Assembly: GCA_003538615.1 (NCBI GenBank)
Contig: DPRT01000160.1
Span: 23,186-30,209, forward strand
DNA length: 7,024 nt
Direction of reading: 5' to 3'
From: Holophagaceae bacterium
GTDB taxonomy: Bacteria; Acidobacteriota; Holophagae; Holophagales; Holophagaceae
Shown one piece after another: positions 1-5,675 of this stretch. Each line of letters opens with the position of its first letter. Position 1 is the stretch's first letter. Below the pieces are notes generated by a model. That model had not been told where the DNA came from. It saw nothing but the letters and a program-made list of their open reading frames with translations, and made no database searches. The position numbers and the translations under genes were made by a program.

Positions 1-600
1 CCCTTCTGGAAGGGCGAAGGGCATTGCCTGGACCGCTACCACAAGGTGCTCCGCCTCCGGTGGCCCGGGGCCCCCCCCATGCCCATGGCGGACTACACCT
101 CGCCCTTCCAGGCGGAGCTGCCGGATCATCCCTACGTCTGCCTCATGCCGGGCGCCTCCACCGTGGCCAAGGCCTGGGAACCCGAACACTTCCGGGAGAC
201 GGCCCGCCTGCTCAGCGCCCGGGGCCTCCTGCCCGTGGTGCTGGGGGGGCCCGCGGAACGGGACCTCGGGGCCTTCGTGGCCGGGGACCACGGCCTGAAC
301 CGCTGCGGCGACACCCTGGTGGAAGCTGCCGCGTGGATGCAGGGGGCCTCGGGCGCCGTGGGCAACGATTCGGGCCTCAGCCACCTCGCCGCGGCCTGCG
401 GGACCCCCGTGCTGGTGCTGTACGGCCCCATGGACCCCGGCATGTTCACGCCCTTCGGACCCGCCGTCCGGACAATCCAGCGGGATCCCCTGCCCTGCAT
501 GCCCTGCGGGAAGGACCACTGCCGCGTGGCGGGCCACCCCTGCCTGCGGGACCTGACCCCCGGGCGCATCTGCGCTGAGCTGGAGCCGCTCCTGCGCTGA
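1..600 (+). CDS. waaF: Glycosyltransferase family 9, LPS heptosyltransferase II-like (5' end cut off by the window)
   Basis: The frame is open from the first base and ends in TGA at 598-600, giving the last 199 residues of a longer protein; family members are usually about 330-360 aa, so the N-terminal Rossmann domain is mostly missing. Seen: P-G-A-S at fragment residues 50-53 followed by AKAW (the family's PGA...K-W segment that binds the sugar nucleotide), and G-N-D-S-G at 121-125 followed by HLAAACGTP and LYGPMDP, the hallmark of GT9 heptosyltransferases. The C-terminal region has C166, C169, C174, H179 and C181, a Cys-rich stretch common in heptosyltransferase II relatives. Role by family: transfer of L-glycero-D-manno-heptose from its ADP form onto the LPS inner core at the cytoplasmic face of the inner membrane. 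The hldD gene in this window, which makes that donor, supports the reading. WaaF rather than WaaC or WaaQ is an inference from the C-terminal half only. Confidence 0.8.
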   Translation, partial: PFWKGEGHCLDRYHKVLRLRWPGAPPMPMADYTSPFQAELPDHPYVCLMPGASTVAKAWEPEHFRETARLLSARGLLPVVLGGPAERDLGAFVAGDHGLNRCGDTLVEAAAWMQGASGAVGNDSGLSHLAAACGTPVLVLYGPMDPGMFTPFGPAVRTIQRDPLPCMPCGKDHCRVAGHPCLRDLTPGRICAELEPLLR

Positions 601-610
601 CAGGGCGGAA

Positions 611-1000
611 TCAGGCGTAGGGCTGGTAGGACTTCTCCTCCACCAGGGTGGAGCCCAGGAGGACATTGATCTCGCGCTTGGCCTCGGCCCGGGCATCGTT
701 CCGGAAATAGACCGACCGGGCCAGTTCCACAAAGGCCGGTCCGAAGTCCTTGGCCCGCTCGCAGTCCCGGATCCGATCCTCGATCTCCCAGAGCTCTTCG
801 TTGATGGCCTTGAGCCGGGCCTCGACCTCGCCCAGCCCCGAGCTGAGGCCGTGGGCCTGGTTCCGCACGGGGCCCAGGGCCTCCAGTTCGGCCCGGACAT
901 TCTTCAGCTTGGCCGGGTCCTGGATGCGTTCCGACTTGATCGCCAGGATCGTGTACTTGTCGATCAGCTCGCCCCAGCTCACTTCGGTCATCACGGACAT
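611..1000 (-). CDS. DUF6165-type small protein linked to an LPS locus
   Basis: A 129-aa soluble protein with no signal peptide or membrane segment. I recognise the pattern of the DUF6165 family from memory: an N-terminal V-S-x-GELIDK-x-TIL-x-IK-x-ERI block (residues 7-26), DPAKL-x-NV (28-35), a central helix with INEELWEIEDRIRD (66-79), LARSVYFRND (93-102) and a C-terminal INVLLGS...EEKSY (111-125). It is mostly helical and rich in charged residues. The biochemical function is not known to me; relatives are often found beside LPS or capsule glycosyltransferase genes, which fits the heptosyltransferase ending 10 bases away on the opposite strand. I chose the ATG at 998-1000 because GGAG lies 8 bases before it and the family block begins right after it. 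A longer frame reaches back to 1057, but its extra 19 residues look like untranslated leader. A Met three codons further in (991) is also possible. Confidence 0.75.
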   Translation of the reverse strand: MSVMTEVSWGELIDKYTILAIKSERIQDPAKLKNVRAELEALGPVRNQAHGLSSGLGEVEARLKAINEELWEIEDRIRDCERAKDFGPAFVELARSVYFRNDARAEAKREINVLLGSTLVEEKSYQPYA

Positions 1001-1110
1001 GGCGCATTCTCCAGTCCAACAGGATAGCGGGAGCAGGCGAATCGGACGCGAGGACAAGAACCCGGTTTCCCGGATAGAATTTCGATCCTCACCTTCCCCG
1101 CCGAGGCCCC
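1001..1110. promoter_or_regulatory. Divergent intergenic spacer with a weak sigma-70-like promoter candidate for the DUF1573 gene
   Basis: This 110-bp spacer separates the minus-strand DUF6165 gene from the plus-strand DUF1573 gene, so promoters for both should start in or near it. On the plus strand, AGGACA (1051-1056, 4 of 6 matches to TTGACA) and TAGAAT (1075-1080, 5 of 6 to TATAAT) are 18 bases apart, which would put the transcription start near 1087. No convincing minus-strand pair was found. The candidate rests on consensus resemblance only. Confidence 0.3.
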
Positions 1111-2079
1111 ATGACCCCTGTCCGGTATGTCCTCCCCCTGCTGGTGTGCCTGGCCCTGCAGGCCCAGGCGCCCGCCATCACCTTCGACAAGACCCACCAC
1201 GCCTTCGGCCGCATCACCCCGGACCGGAAGGTGGCCGCCAAATACCGCGTCACCAACACCGGCAACGCCATCCTGAGCATCACCCAGGTGCGGCCCAGCT
1301 GCGGCTGCACGGCCACCGTCATCGGCAAGTGGTCCATCGCCCCAGGGGAAAGCACCGATCTGGAAGCCACCTTCGATCCCAAGGGGCTCAAGGGCGCCGT
1401 CCGCAAATCCATCGAGGTGGTTTCCAACGATCCCAAGGCCATGGCCACGAGCCTGACCCTGGAAGCGGAGGTGGTGCAGGAGATCATGCCCTCCGTGGAA
1501 TCCATCTACTTCCACATGGCGCCCAGGTCCGCCACCACCCGGAGCACCCTCCGCTACGCAAGTGGCAATGGCGAGCCCGTGCAGATCGTGGACGTGAAGG
1601 CCCCCGGGGCCCCCTTCCTCGCCTTCGCCTACCGCCAGGAGGGCAAGGACCTGCTGCTGGAGGTGGCCTTCGATGGCCGGAAAGTGCCCGCGGGGCGGTT
1701 TCGCGGCGTGGAGCAGGCCACGGTCCGCTTCTCGAATCCCCGCATGAACCAGCTGCCCCTGAACATCCAGTGGGAGCTGAAGCCCTCGATCCAGACCACC
1801 CCGTCGGAACTGGTCTTCCAGGACGTCCCCGGGAAGGAGCTGCGCCAGAAGCTCGCCCTCAAGCAGGCCGATGGCCGCGCCTTCCGCATCACCGGGACCC
1901 GCTGCTCCATGAACGGCGTCCGCGTGGAGGGCCTGGGCCAGAAGGCCGCCTCCCAGGACCTCACCGTGGTGCTGCCGGCCTCGGTGAAGGCCGGGCGCTA
2001 CAGCGAGATCCTGTCCCTGAACACCGACGATCCCGACCAGCCGGAATTGACGATCCGCCTGGCCGTCATTTTGAAGTAG
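1111..2079 (+). CDS. Exported DUF1573 repeat protein
   Basis: A 322-aa protein. Residues 1-20 form a signal peptide (a short Arg-containing start, then LPLLVCLALQAQA), with likely signal peptidase I cleavage after Ala20, so the mature protein is probably periplasmic or surface-associated. Residues 22-125 are a typical DUF1573 Ig-like beta domain: FDKTHHAFGRI, then FRVTNTG-type text (YRVTNTGN at 45-52), PSCGCT at 62-67, APGES at 77-81 and VSNDP at 104-108. Two further beta-rich segments follow, about 126-220 and 225-322. The last one ends in a TDDPDQPELTIRL stretch that resembles the end of a DUF1573/ASH-type module. The family has no established activity; the architecture suggests binding or scaffolding and not catalysis. 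The start ATG has GAGG four bases upstream. It is the first of three co-directional genes, with 65 bp before the permease gene. No lipobox is seen, because Cys13 is preceded by Leu-Leu-Val. Confidence 0.85.
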   Translation: MTPVRYVLPLLVCLALQAQAPAITFDKTHHAFGRITPDRKVAAKYRVTNTGNAILSITQVRPSCGCTATVIGKWSIAPGESTDLEATFDPKGLKGAVRKSIEVVSNDPKAMATSLTLEAEVVQEIMPSVESIYFHMAPRSATTRSTLRYASGNGEPVQIVDVKAPGAPFLAFAYRQEGKDLLLEVAFDGRKVPAGRFRGVEQATVRFSNPRMNQLPLNIQWELKPSIQTTPSELVFQDVPGKELRQKLALKQADGRAFRITGTRCSMNGVRVEGLGQKAASQDLTVVLPASVKAGRYSEILSLNTDDPDQPELTIRLAVILK

Positions 2080-2144
2080 GCACAAACCGTCAAAGCTCTT
2101 TCGAATTATCCTTCGCCCATCCCGGGGCGGGATAGCCTGGAGGG

Positions 2145-3095
2145 ATGCCGGAGTCCCGCAGATCCCACCTCATCGCCGTGCTCTCCCTCACGGCCATCGC
2201 GGCCGTGTGGGGCGGCGGATTCCCCGCCACCAAGTACTGCCTGCAGGCGGGGCTGTCCGTGGGGGCCCTGCTCACCATCCGGTTTGCCATCGGCGCGGCG
2301 GGCCTGGGCCTGCTGATGCTGCTGCTCCGGGTGCCCATCCGCCGGCGGGACGCCCTGGATGGCCTGTGGCTGGGACTGGTGCTGGCCACCCTCTTCTGGC
2401 TCCAGACCGATGGCCTCCGCTTCACCACCACCTCGAAGTCTGGCTTCATCACCGGGCTGTACGTGATCTTCACGCCCATGGTGGCCCTGCTGGCAGGCGA
2501 CCGGTTGCGCCTCTCCCACGGCCTGGGCGCCCTGGTGGCCCTGCTGGGGCTGGCCCTGCTGGTCCGCGAGCCCGGCGCGGCCCTGGGCGGCTGGAACCGC
2601 GGCGACTCCGAGACCTTTCTGGCGGCGGTGCTCTGCGGGTTCCACATCGTCATGACCGCCCACTTCTCCCGCCGGTCCTCCGGCTGGGTACTGGCCTTCA
2701 TGCAGGTGGCTGTCACAGGGCTCATCTCCCTGGCCATCACCCTCGCCCTGCCCGCGCCGCACGGTTTCCAGGGCGCCGGTGTCGCCCTCTCCCGCGGCGG
2801 CACCTGGATCTCCCTGGGCTTCATGGGCCTCCTGGCCACCACCCTGGCCTTCTATGTGCAGAGCACCATGCAGGCCCGCCTGGGCGCCACCGAAAGCGCC
2901 GTGATCTTCAGCACCGAGCCCGTGTGGACGGCGGCCATCGCCATCAGCGGCTTTGTCCCGGGGATCCGCGAGCACCTGTCCCCCGCCCAGCTCGCCGGCG
3001 GTCTCCTGATCCTGGCGGCCACCATCGTGGCGGAACTGGGGCCGAGGCTGCTCCGAAGGCTCCAGCGTCCGGAACCGGAAGAGGCCATCGGATAG
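2145..3095 (+). CDS. EamA/DMT-superfamily permease
   Basis: A 316-aa, strongly hydrophobic inner-membrane protein of the usual length for the 10-TMS drug/metabolite transporter superfamily. It has two tandem EamA halves. The first (about 10-140) includes WGGGFPATK at 22-30 and a second-to-fourth helix region with TSKSGFITGLYVIFTP (96-111). The second (about 157-297) ends with a STEPVWTAAIA segment (256-266), typical of the C-terminal EamA repeat. Predicted helices lie near 10-26, 37-60, 72-90, 97-117, 124-140, 157-173, 180-200, 220-240, 250-270 and 280-297; the Arg-rich tail should be cytoplasmic. The substrate cannot be read from sequence: amino acids, metabolites or nucleotide sugars are all known in the superfamily. 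It sits 65 bp after the DUF1573 gene and 29 bp before hldD, probably co-transcribed with hldD. Oddly, the GGAGGG ribosome-binding-like run (2139-2144) abuts the ATG with no spacer, so the real start could lie further in. Confidence 0.85.
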   Translation: MPESRRSHLIAVLSLTAIAAVWGGGFPATKYCLQAGLSVGALLTIRFAIGAAGLGLLMLLLRVPIRRRDALDGLWLGLVLATLFWLQTDGLRFTTTSKSGFITGLYVIFTPMVALLAGDRLRLSHGLGALVALLGLALLVREPGAALGGWNRGDSETFLAAVLCGFHIVMTAHFSRRSSGWVLAFMQVAVTGLISLAITLALPAPHGFQGAGVALSRGGTWISLGFMGLLATTLAFYVQSTMQARLGATESAVIFSTEPVWTAAIAISGFVPGIREHLSPAQLAGGLLILAATIVAELGPRLLRRLQRPEPEEAIG

Positions 3096-3110
3096 CCGGT
3101 ATCCTGGACG

Positions 3111-3118
3111 GAGAGGAG
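3111..3118 (+). promoter_or_regulatory. Ribosome binding site of hldD
   Basis: GAGAGGAG lies six bases before the ATG at 3125 and fixes the hldD start. The reading frame stays open for about 900 bases further upstream through the permease gene, so frame length alone would give a false N-terminus. Confidence 0.75.
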
Positions 3119-3124
3119 TCGGGC

Positions 3125-4060
3125 ATGTTCATCGTCACAGGCGGCGCGGGATTCGTGGGCAGCAATCTGGTGCGGGAGCTGAACCGCCAAGGGCACTCGG
3201 ACATCCTGGTGGTGGACAACCTGGCGCGGGCGGAGAAGGCCCGGAACCTGGCGGACCTCACCCTCTCGGACTACATGGACAAGCGCGAGTTCCGGGCGCG
3301 GCTCGACGCGGGAACGCTGGATCTGCGGCCCGAGGCCGTGTTCCACAACGGGGCCTGCTCCGACACCATGGAATCCGACGGCCGCTACATGATGGAGAAC
3401 AACTTCGGCGATTCCAAGGCCCTGCTCCACTGGTGCCTGGCGCGCAAAGCGCCCCTGGTCTACGCCAGCAGCGCCGCCACCTACGGGGCCAGCGCTGACT
3501 TCGAGCCGGTGCCCCGCAACGAGGGGCCGCTCAACGTGTACGGATACTCCAAGCTGGCCTTCGATCAGCATGTGCGGAGCCTGATGCCCGCCATCCAGAG
3601 CCCCGTGGTGGGCCTGCGCTACTTCAACGTCTTCGGGCCGCGGGAGCATCACAAGGGCCGCATGATGTCGGTGCTGCACCAGCTGCTGCGCCAACTGAAG
3701 GAGGGTGGCGCCTGCCGTCTCTTCCAGGGCACGGACGGCTACGGCGATGGCGAACAGCAGCGGGATTTCATCTTCGTGGGCGACATCGTGGCCATCAACC
3801 TCCACTTCGGCGGCGCAGGCATGGCGAAGGGCATCGTCAATGCCGGCACCGGGAAGGCCCGCAGCTTCAACGACATCGCCCGGGCCCTCATCACCCATCT
3901 GGGCCAGGGGCGCATCGACTACATCCCCTTCCCTGACGAGCTGCGCGGCAAGTACCAGAGCTTCACCCAGGCGGATGTGCGCAGCCTCCGCGCGGCAGGC
4001 TACACCGCCCCGTTCACCGAACTGGAAGCGGGCATCGCCGCGACGCTGGCGGAGATCTAG
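3125..4060 (+). CDS. hldD: ADP-L-glycero-D-manno-heptose 6-epimerase
   Basis: A 311-aa cytoplasmic enzyme (310 in E. coli) that converts ADP-D-glycero-D-manno-heptose to ADP-L-glycero-D-manno-heptose, the donor for LPS inner-core heptosyltransferases. It is an extended short-chain dehydrogenase. Seen: TGGAGFVGSN (5-14), the NADP-binding glycine motif; VVDNL (29-33), with the Asp-Asn that HldD uses for NADP; YMDK (50-53); FHNGACSDT (73-81); SSAATYG (115-121) supplying the catalytic Ser/Thr; Y139-x3-K143 in YGYSK; RYFNVFGPRE-x2-KG (165-178) with Lys177; RDFIFVGD (213-220); NAGTG (239-243); and IPFPDELRGKYQSFTQADVRSLRAAGY (267-293), which closely follows the E. coli C-terminus. Nothing key is missing. 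It is the last gene of the plus-strand run. Its product links functionally to the GT9 gene at the left edge, although the two are not contiguous. Confidence 0.96.
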   Translation: MFIVTGGAGFVGSNLVRELNRQGHSDILVVDNLARAEKARNLADLTLSDYMDKREFRARLDAGTLDLRPEAVFHNGACSDTMESDGRYMMENNFGDSKALLHWCLARKAPLVYASSAATYGASADFEPVPRNEGPLNVYGYSKLAFDQHVRSLMPAIQSPVVGLRYFNVFGPREHHKGRMMSVLHQLLRQLKEGGACRLFQGTDGYGDGEQQRDFIFVGDIVAINLHFGGAGMAKGIVNAGTGKARSFNDIARALITHLGQGRIDYIPFPDELRGKYQSFTQADVRSLRAAGYTAPFTELEAGIAATLAEI

Positions 4061-4141
4061 GTTCTTCCCGGATCCTCGAGAAGTGCCTTCTGTGGCTCTC
4101 TGCGCCCTCTGTGTTCCGGTTTTCTATCCCAGGGCGGGCCT
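4061..4141. repeat. Convergent intergenic gap with a degenerate 9-base repeat
   Basis: Between the convergent ends of hldD and the response-regulator phosphatase gene, positions 4088-4114 read as three adjacent 9-base units: TTCTGTGGC, TCTCTGCGC and CCTCTGTGT. On the other strand this is an ACAGAG-like motif repeated every nine bases. Such CACAGAG-rich stretches are, from memory, a common kind of dispersed intergenic repeat in many bacterial genomes. The local base composition (pyrimidine-rich, T-rich tail CCGGTTTTCT at 4116-4125) differs from the flanking coding DNA. No convincing intrinsic terminator was found for either convergent gene. Confidence 0.5.
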
Positions 4142-5308
4142 TCAGGCTTTGCGGTCCAGGATCACCAGCGTCACGTCATCTCCGAAGGCCGCGGGCTGAT
4201 TGAAGGCGCGAGTCTGGGCGATGACAGCGCCTGCCGCTTCCTCGGCGTCGGCCGGCAGCTCCGCGCAGATGCGCCGCAGGCCGGCTTCCTCGAGCATGGT
4301 CCGGTCCTCCCGCTCCACTTCCACCAGGCCATCCGTGTAGAGCACCAGGCGATCTTCCGGCAGGAATTCAGCGTCGTGCTCCACGAAGGGCAGCTGGGGG
4401 TCGAGGCCCAGCATGAAGCCCTTGCCCCGGAGAACCTCGGAACGCTGGAGCCCACCCTGGGAGCCCCGCACGATGCGCAGCGGCGCGCAGTGGCCCGCCA
4501 CCACATAGCGGATGCGATCCGCCGCGGGGTCCAGGCGGCCCAGCCAGGCCGTGGCGAACTGCTCGGCCAGGGTGGAGCGGCAGAGGTCCTCGTTCATCCC
4601 CTGGGCCCAGGCCAGCGGCTCGCCGCCCAGCCGCACCTGGTTCTCGAAGGAGGTCTTCACCATGGCCGAGATGAGCGCGGCGGTGACACCATGGCCGCTC
4701 ACGTCCGCGATCATCATGGCCGTGCAGCCGTCTGGCAGGGGCAGGACAGCGTAGATGTCCCCGCCGATGCCTGCGGCCGGCAGGTAGCGGTGGGTGTAAT
4801 GCACGCCTGGAGCCTCGCCCGGCAGCTTCGGGAGCAGGCCCATCTGCAGGGCCGCAGCCAGGTCCATCTCCTCCCGCACGCGCTCCTGGAAGGCGGTCAG
4901 CTCCTTGTTCTGGCGCTTGATCTCCTTTTGCATGCCGATGAGTCGGAACGTGGAGTCCACCTTGGCCAGCACCTCCTGGGCGTGGAAGGGCTTGGAAATC
5001 ATGTCGTCGGCGCCCAGCGACAGGCCGCCGATGCGCGAAGCCGTGCCATCCAGGGCCGACAGGATGATGAAGTAGATGTCCTGCGTGGCCGGGTCGCTCT
5101 TGACCCGCTTGCACAGTTCGTCCCCCGGCATCTCCGGCATGCGCAGGTCCGAGATGATGAGGTCGGGCTTCAGGCGGCCCATTTCCGCGAGGGCGTCCAG
5201 GCCATGGCCTGCGGTCAGGACCTGGTAGCCCGCCCGCTTGAGGTAGAAGCTGAGGATGTCCCGGATGGGGGCTTCATCATCCACCACCAGGACCACGCCT
5301 TTGGCCAT
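4142..5308 (-). CDS. Response regulator with SpoIIE/PP2C-type serine phosphatase output (RsbU-like)
   Basis: A 388-aa cytoplasmic protein in three parts. Residues 5-122 are a receiver domain with acidic pair D10-D11, phosphoacceptor D54 in SDLRMPEMPG, S84 and conserved K106 in SKPF. Residues about 123-160 form a charged helical linker (KEIKRQNKELTAFQERVREEM) that is probably a coiled coil and ends in the AALQMGLLP motif often found before SpoIIE domains. Residues about 165-388 are a PPM/SpoIIE phosphatase with metal-binding residues G182-G183-D184, D202-V-S-G-H206-G, Y324-T-D326-G and D377-D378 near the end. All appear intact, so an active Mn2+/Mg2+-dependent serine phosphatase is expected, gated by phosphorylation of D54. 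The likely substrate is the phosphorylated STAS protein encoded 28 bp upstream. The start ATG has GGGGGAG four bases before it. The cognate sensor kinase is not in the window. Confidence 0.93.
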   Translation of the reverse strand: MAKGVVLVVDDEAPIRDILSFYLKRAGYQVLTAGHGLDALAEMGRLKPDLIISDLRMPEMPGDELCKRVKSDPATQDIYFIILSALDGTASRIGGLSLGADDMISKPFHAQEVLAKVDSTFRLIGMQKEIKRQNKELTAFQERVREEMDLAAALQMGLLPKLPGEAPGVHYTHRYLPAAGIGGDIYAVLPLPDGCTAMMIADVSGHGVTAALISAMVKTSFENQVRLGGEPLAWAQGMNEDLCRSTLAEQFATAWLGRLDPAADRIRYVVAGHCAPLRIVRGSQGGLQRSEVLRGKGFMLGLDPQLPFVEHDAEFLPEDRLVLYTDGLVEVEREDRTMLEEAGLRRICAELPADAEEAAGAVIAQTRAFNQPAAFGDDVTLVILDRKA

Positions 5309-5336
5309 TAGGCTCCCCCGGGGGACGGAAGCCGCA

Positions 5337-5675
5337 TCAGGCGCCGCGGAGCGCGTCCTGCTCGGTGGCGAAGATGGAGAAGTAGTTGGTGAGGTTCGTC
5401 TGGTCGAAGGTCTTCTTCACCGGTGCGGGAAGGCAGCAGAGGTGCAGCTTCCCGCCGGACTTGTCAACGCTGTTCCGGGCGGCCACGAGCAGGCCCAGGC
5501 CCGAGGAATCGATGAAGCTCACCCCTTCCAGGTTGATCACCAGGAGCTTCGGCTGCGCGGTGGCCACCGTTTCCCGGATCACGTCCCGCAGCTGGGCGGT
5601 CACCTCGAAATTGACCTTGCCCTGGATCGACACCACAGAGGCGGTGCCCTCTTGGCGGGTCTGGATGTTCAACAT
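5337..5675 (-). CDS. STAS-domain anti-sigma-factor antagonist (RsbV/SpoIIAA-like)
   Basis: A 112-aa single-domain STAS protein, the usual length for SpoIIAA/RsbV antagonists. Seen: an N-terminal beta strand pair with VVSIQGKVNFEVTAQLRD (14-31), LLVINLEGVSFIDSSGLGLLV (44-64) and a C-terminal helix F-x-QTNLTNYFSIFATEQDAL (90-109). The Ser57-Ser58 pair in IDSSGLG is where these proteins are phosphorylated by an RsbW/SpoIIAB-type kinase; unphosphorylated protein binds that kinase and frees its partner (sigma factor or other target). The phosphatase encoded next would reactivate it. The start is secured by an AGGAGG sequence four bases before the ATG. The first seven bases overlap the end of the upstream 393-aa gene (ATGTTGA), suggesting translational coupling. 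The actual target may be a sigma factor or another cellular process and cannot be read here. Confidence 0.93.
   Translation of the reverse strand: MLNIQTRQEGTASVVSIQGKVNFEVTAQLRDVIRETVATAQPKLLVINLEGVSFIDSSGLGLLVAARNSVDKSGGKLHLCCLPAPVKKTFDQTNLTNYFSIFATEQDALRGA

Noticed and set aside
1111..1170. A lipoprotein signal in the DUF1573 protein (Cys13).
   Set aside because: The three residues before the Cys are Leu-Leu-Val, which does not fit a lipobox; an Ala-Gln-Ala cleavage site follows at residues 18-20.
750..2135. A long plus-strand frame (461 codons) spanning the DUF6165 and DUF1573 genes.
   Set aside because: It is antisense to one recognised gene and out of frame with the next, with low-complexity Pro/Gly/Arg/His composition. 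GC-rich DNA commonly gives such frames.
2207..4060. A 617-codon open frame that would fuse a 300-residue N-terminal extension to HldD.
   Set aside because: The extension is the +2-frame shadow of the permease gene, rich in Pro, Gly, Arg and His. HldD begins naturally at 3125 with its own ribosome binding site and matches E. coli HldD from residue 1.
4137..4150. A small inverted repeat (GCCT-TC-AGGC) at the end of the phosphatase gene as a terminator.
   Set aside because: It has only four base pairs, overlaps the stop codon and has no T run on either strand.
4376..5311. A 311-codon plus-strand frame opposite the response-regulator phosphatase gene.
   Set aside because: It is antisense to a clear REC-SpoIIE gene and shows no domain pattern of its own.
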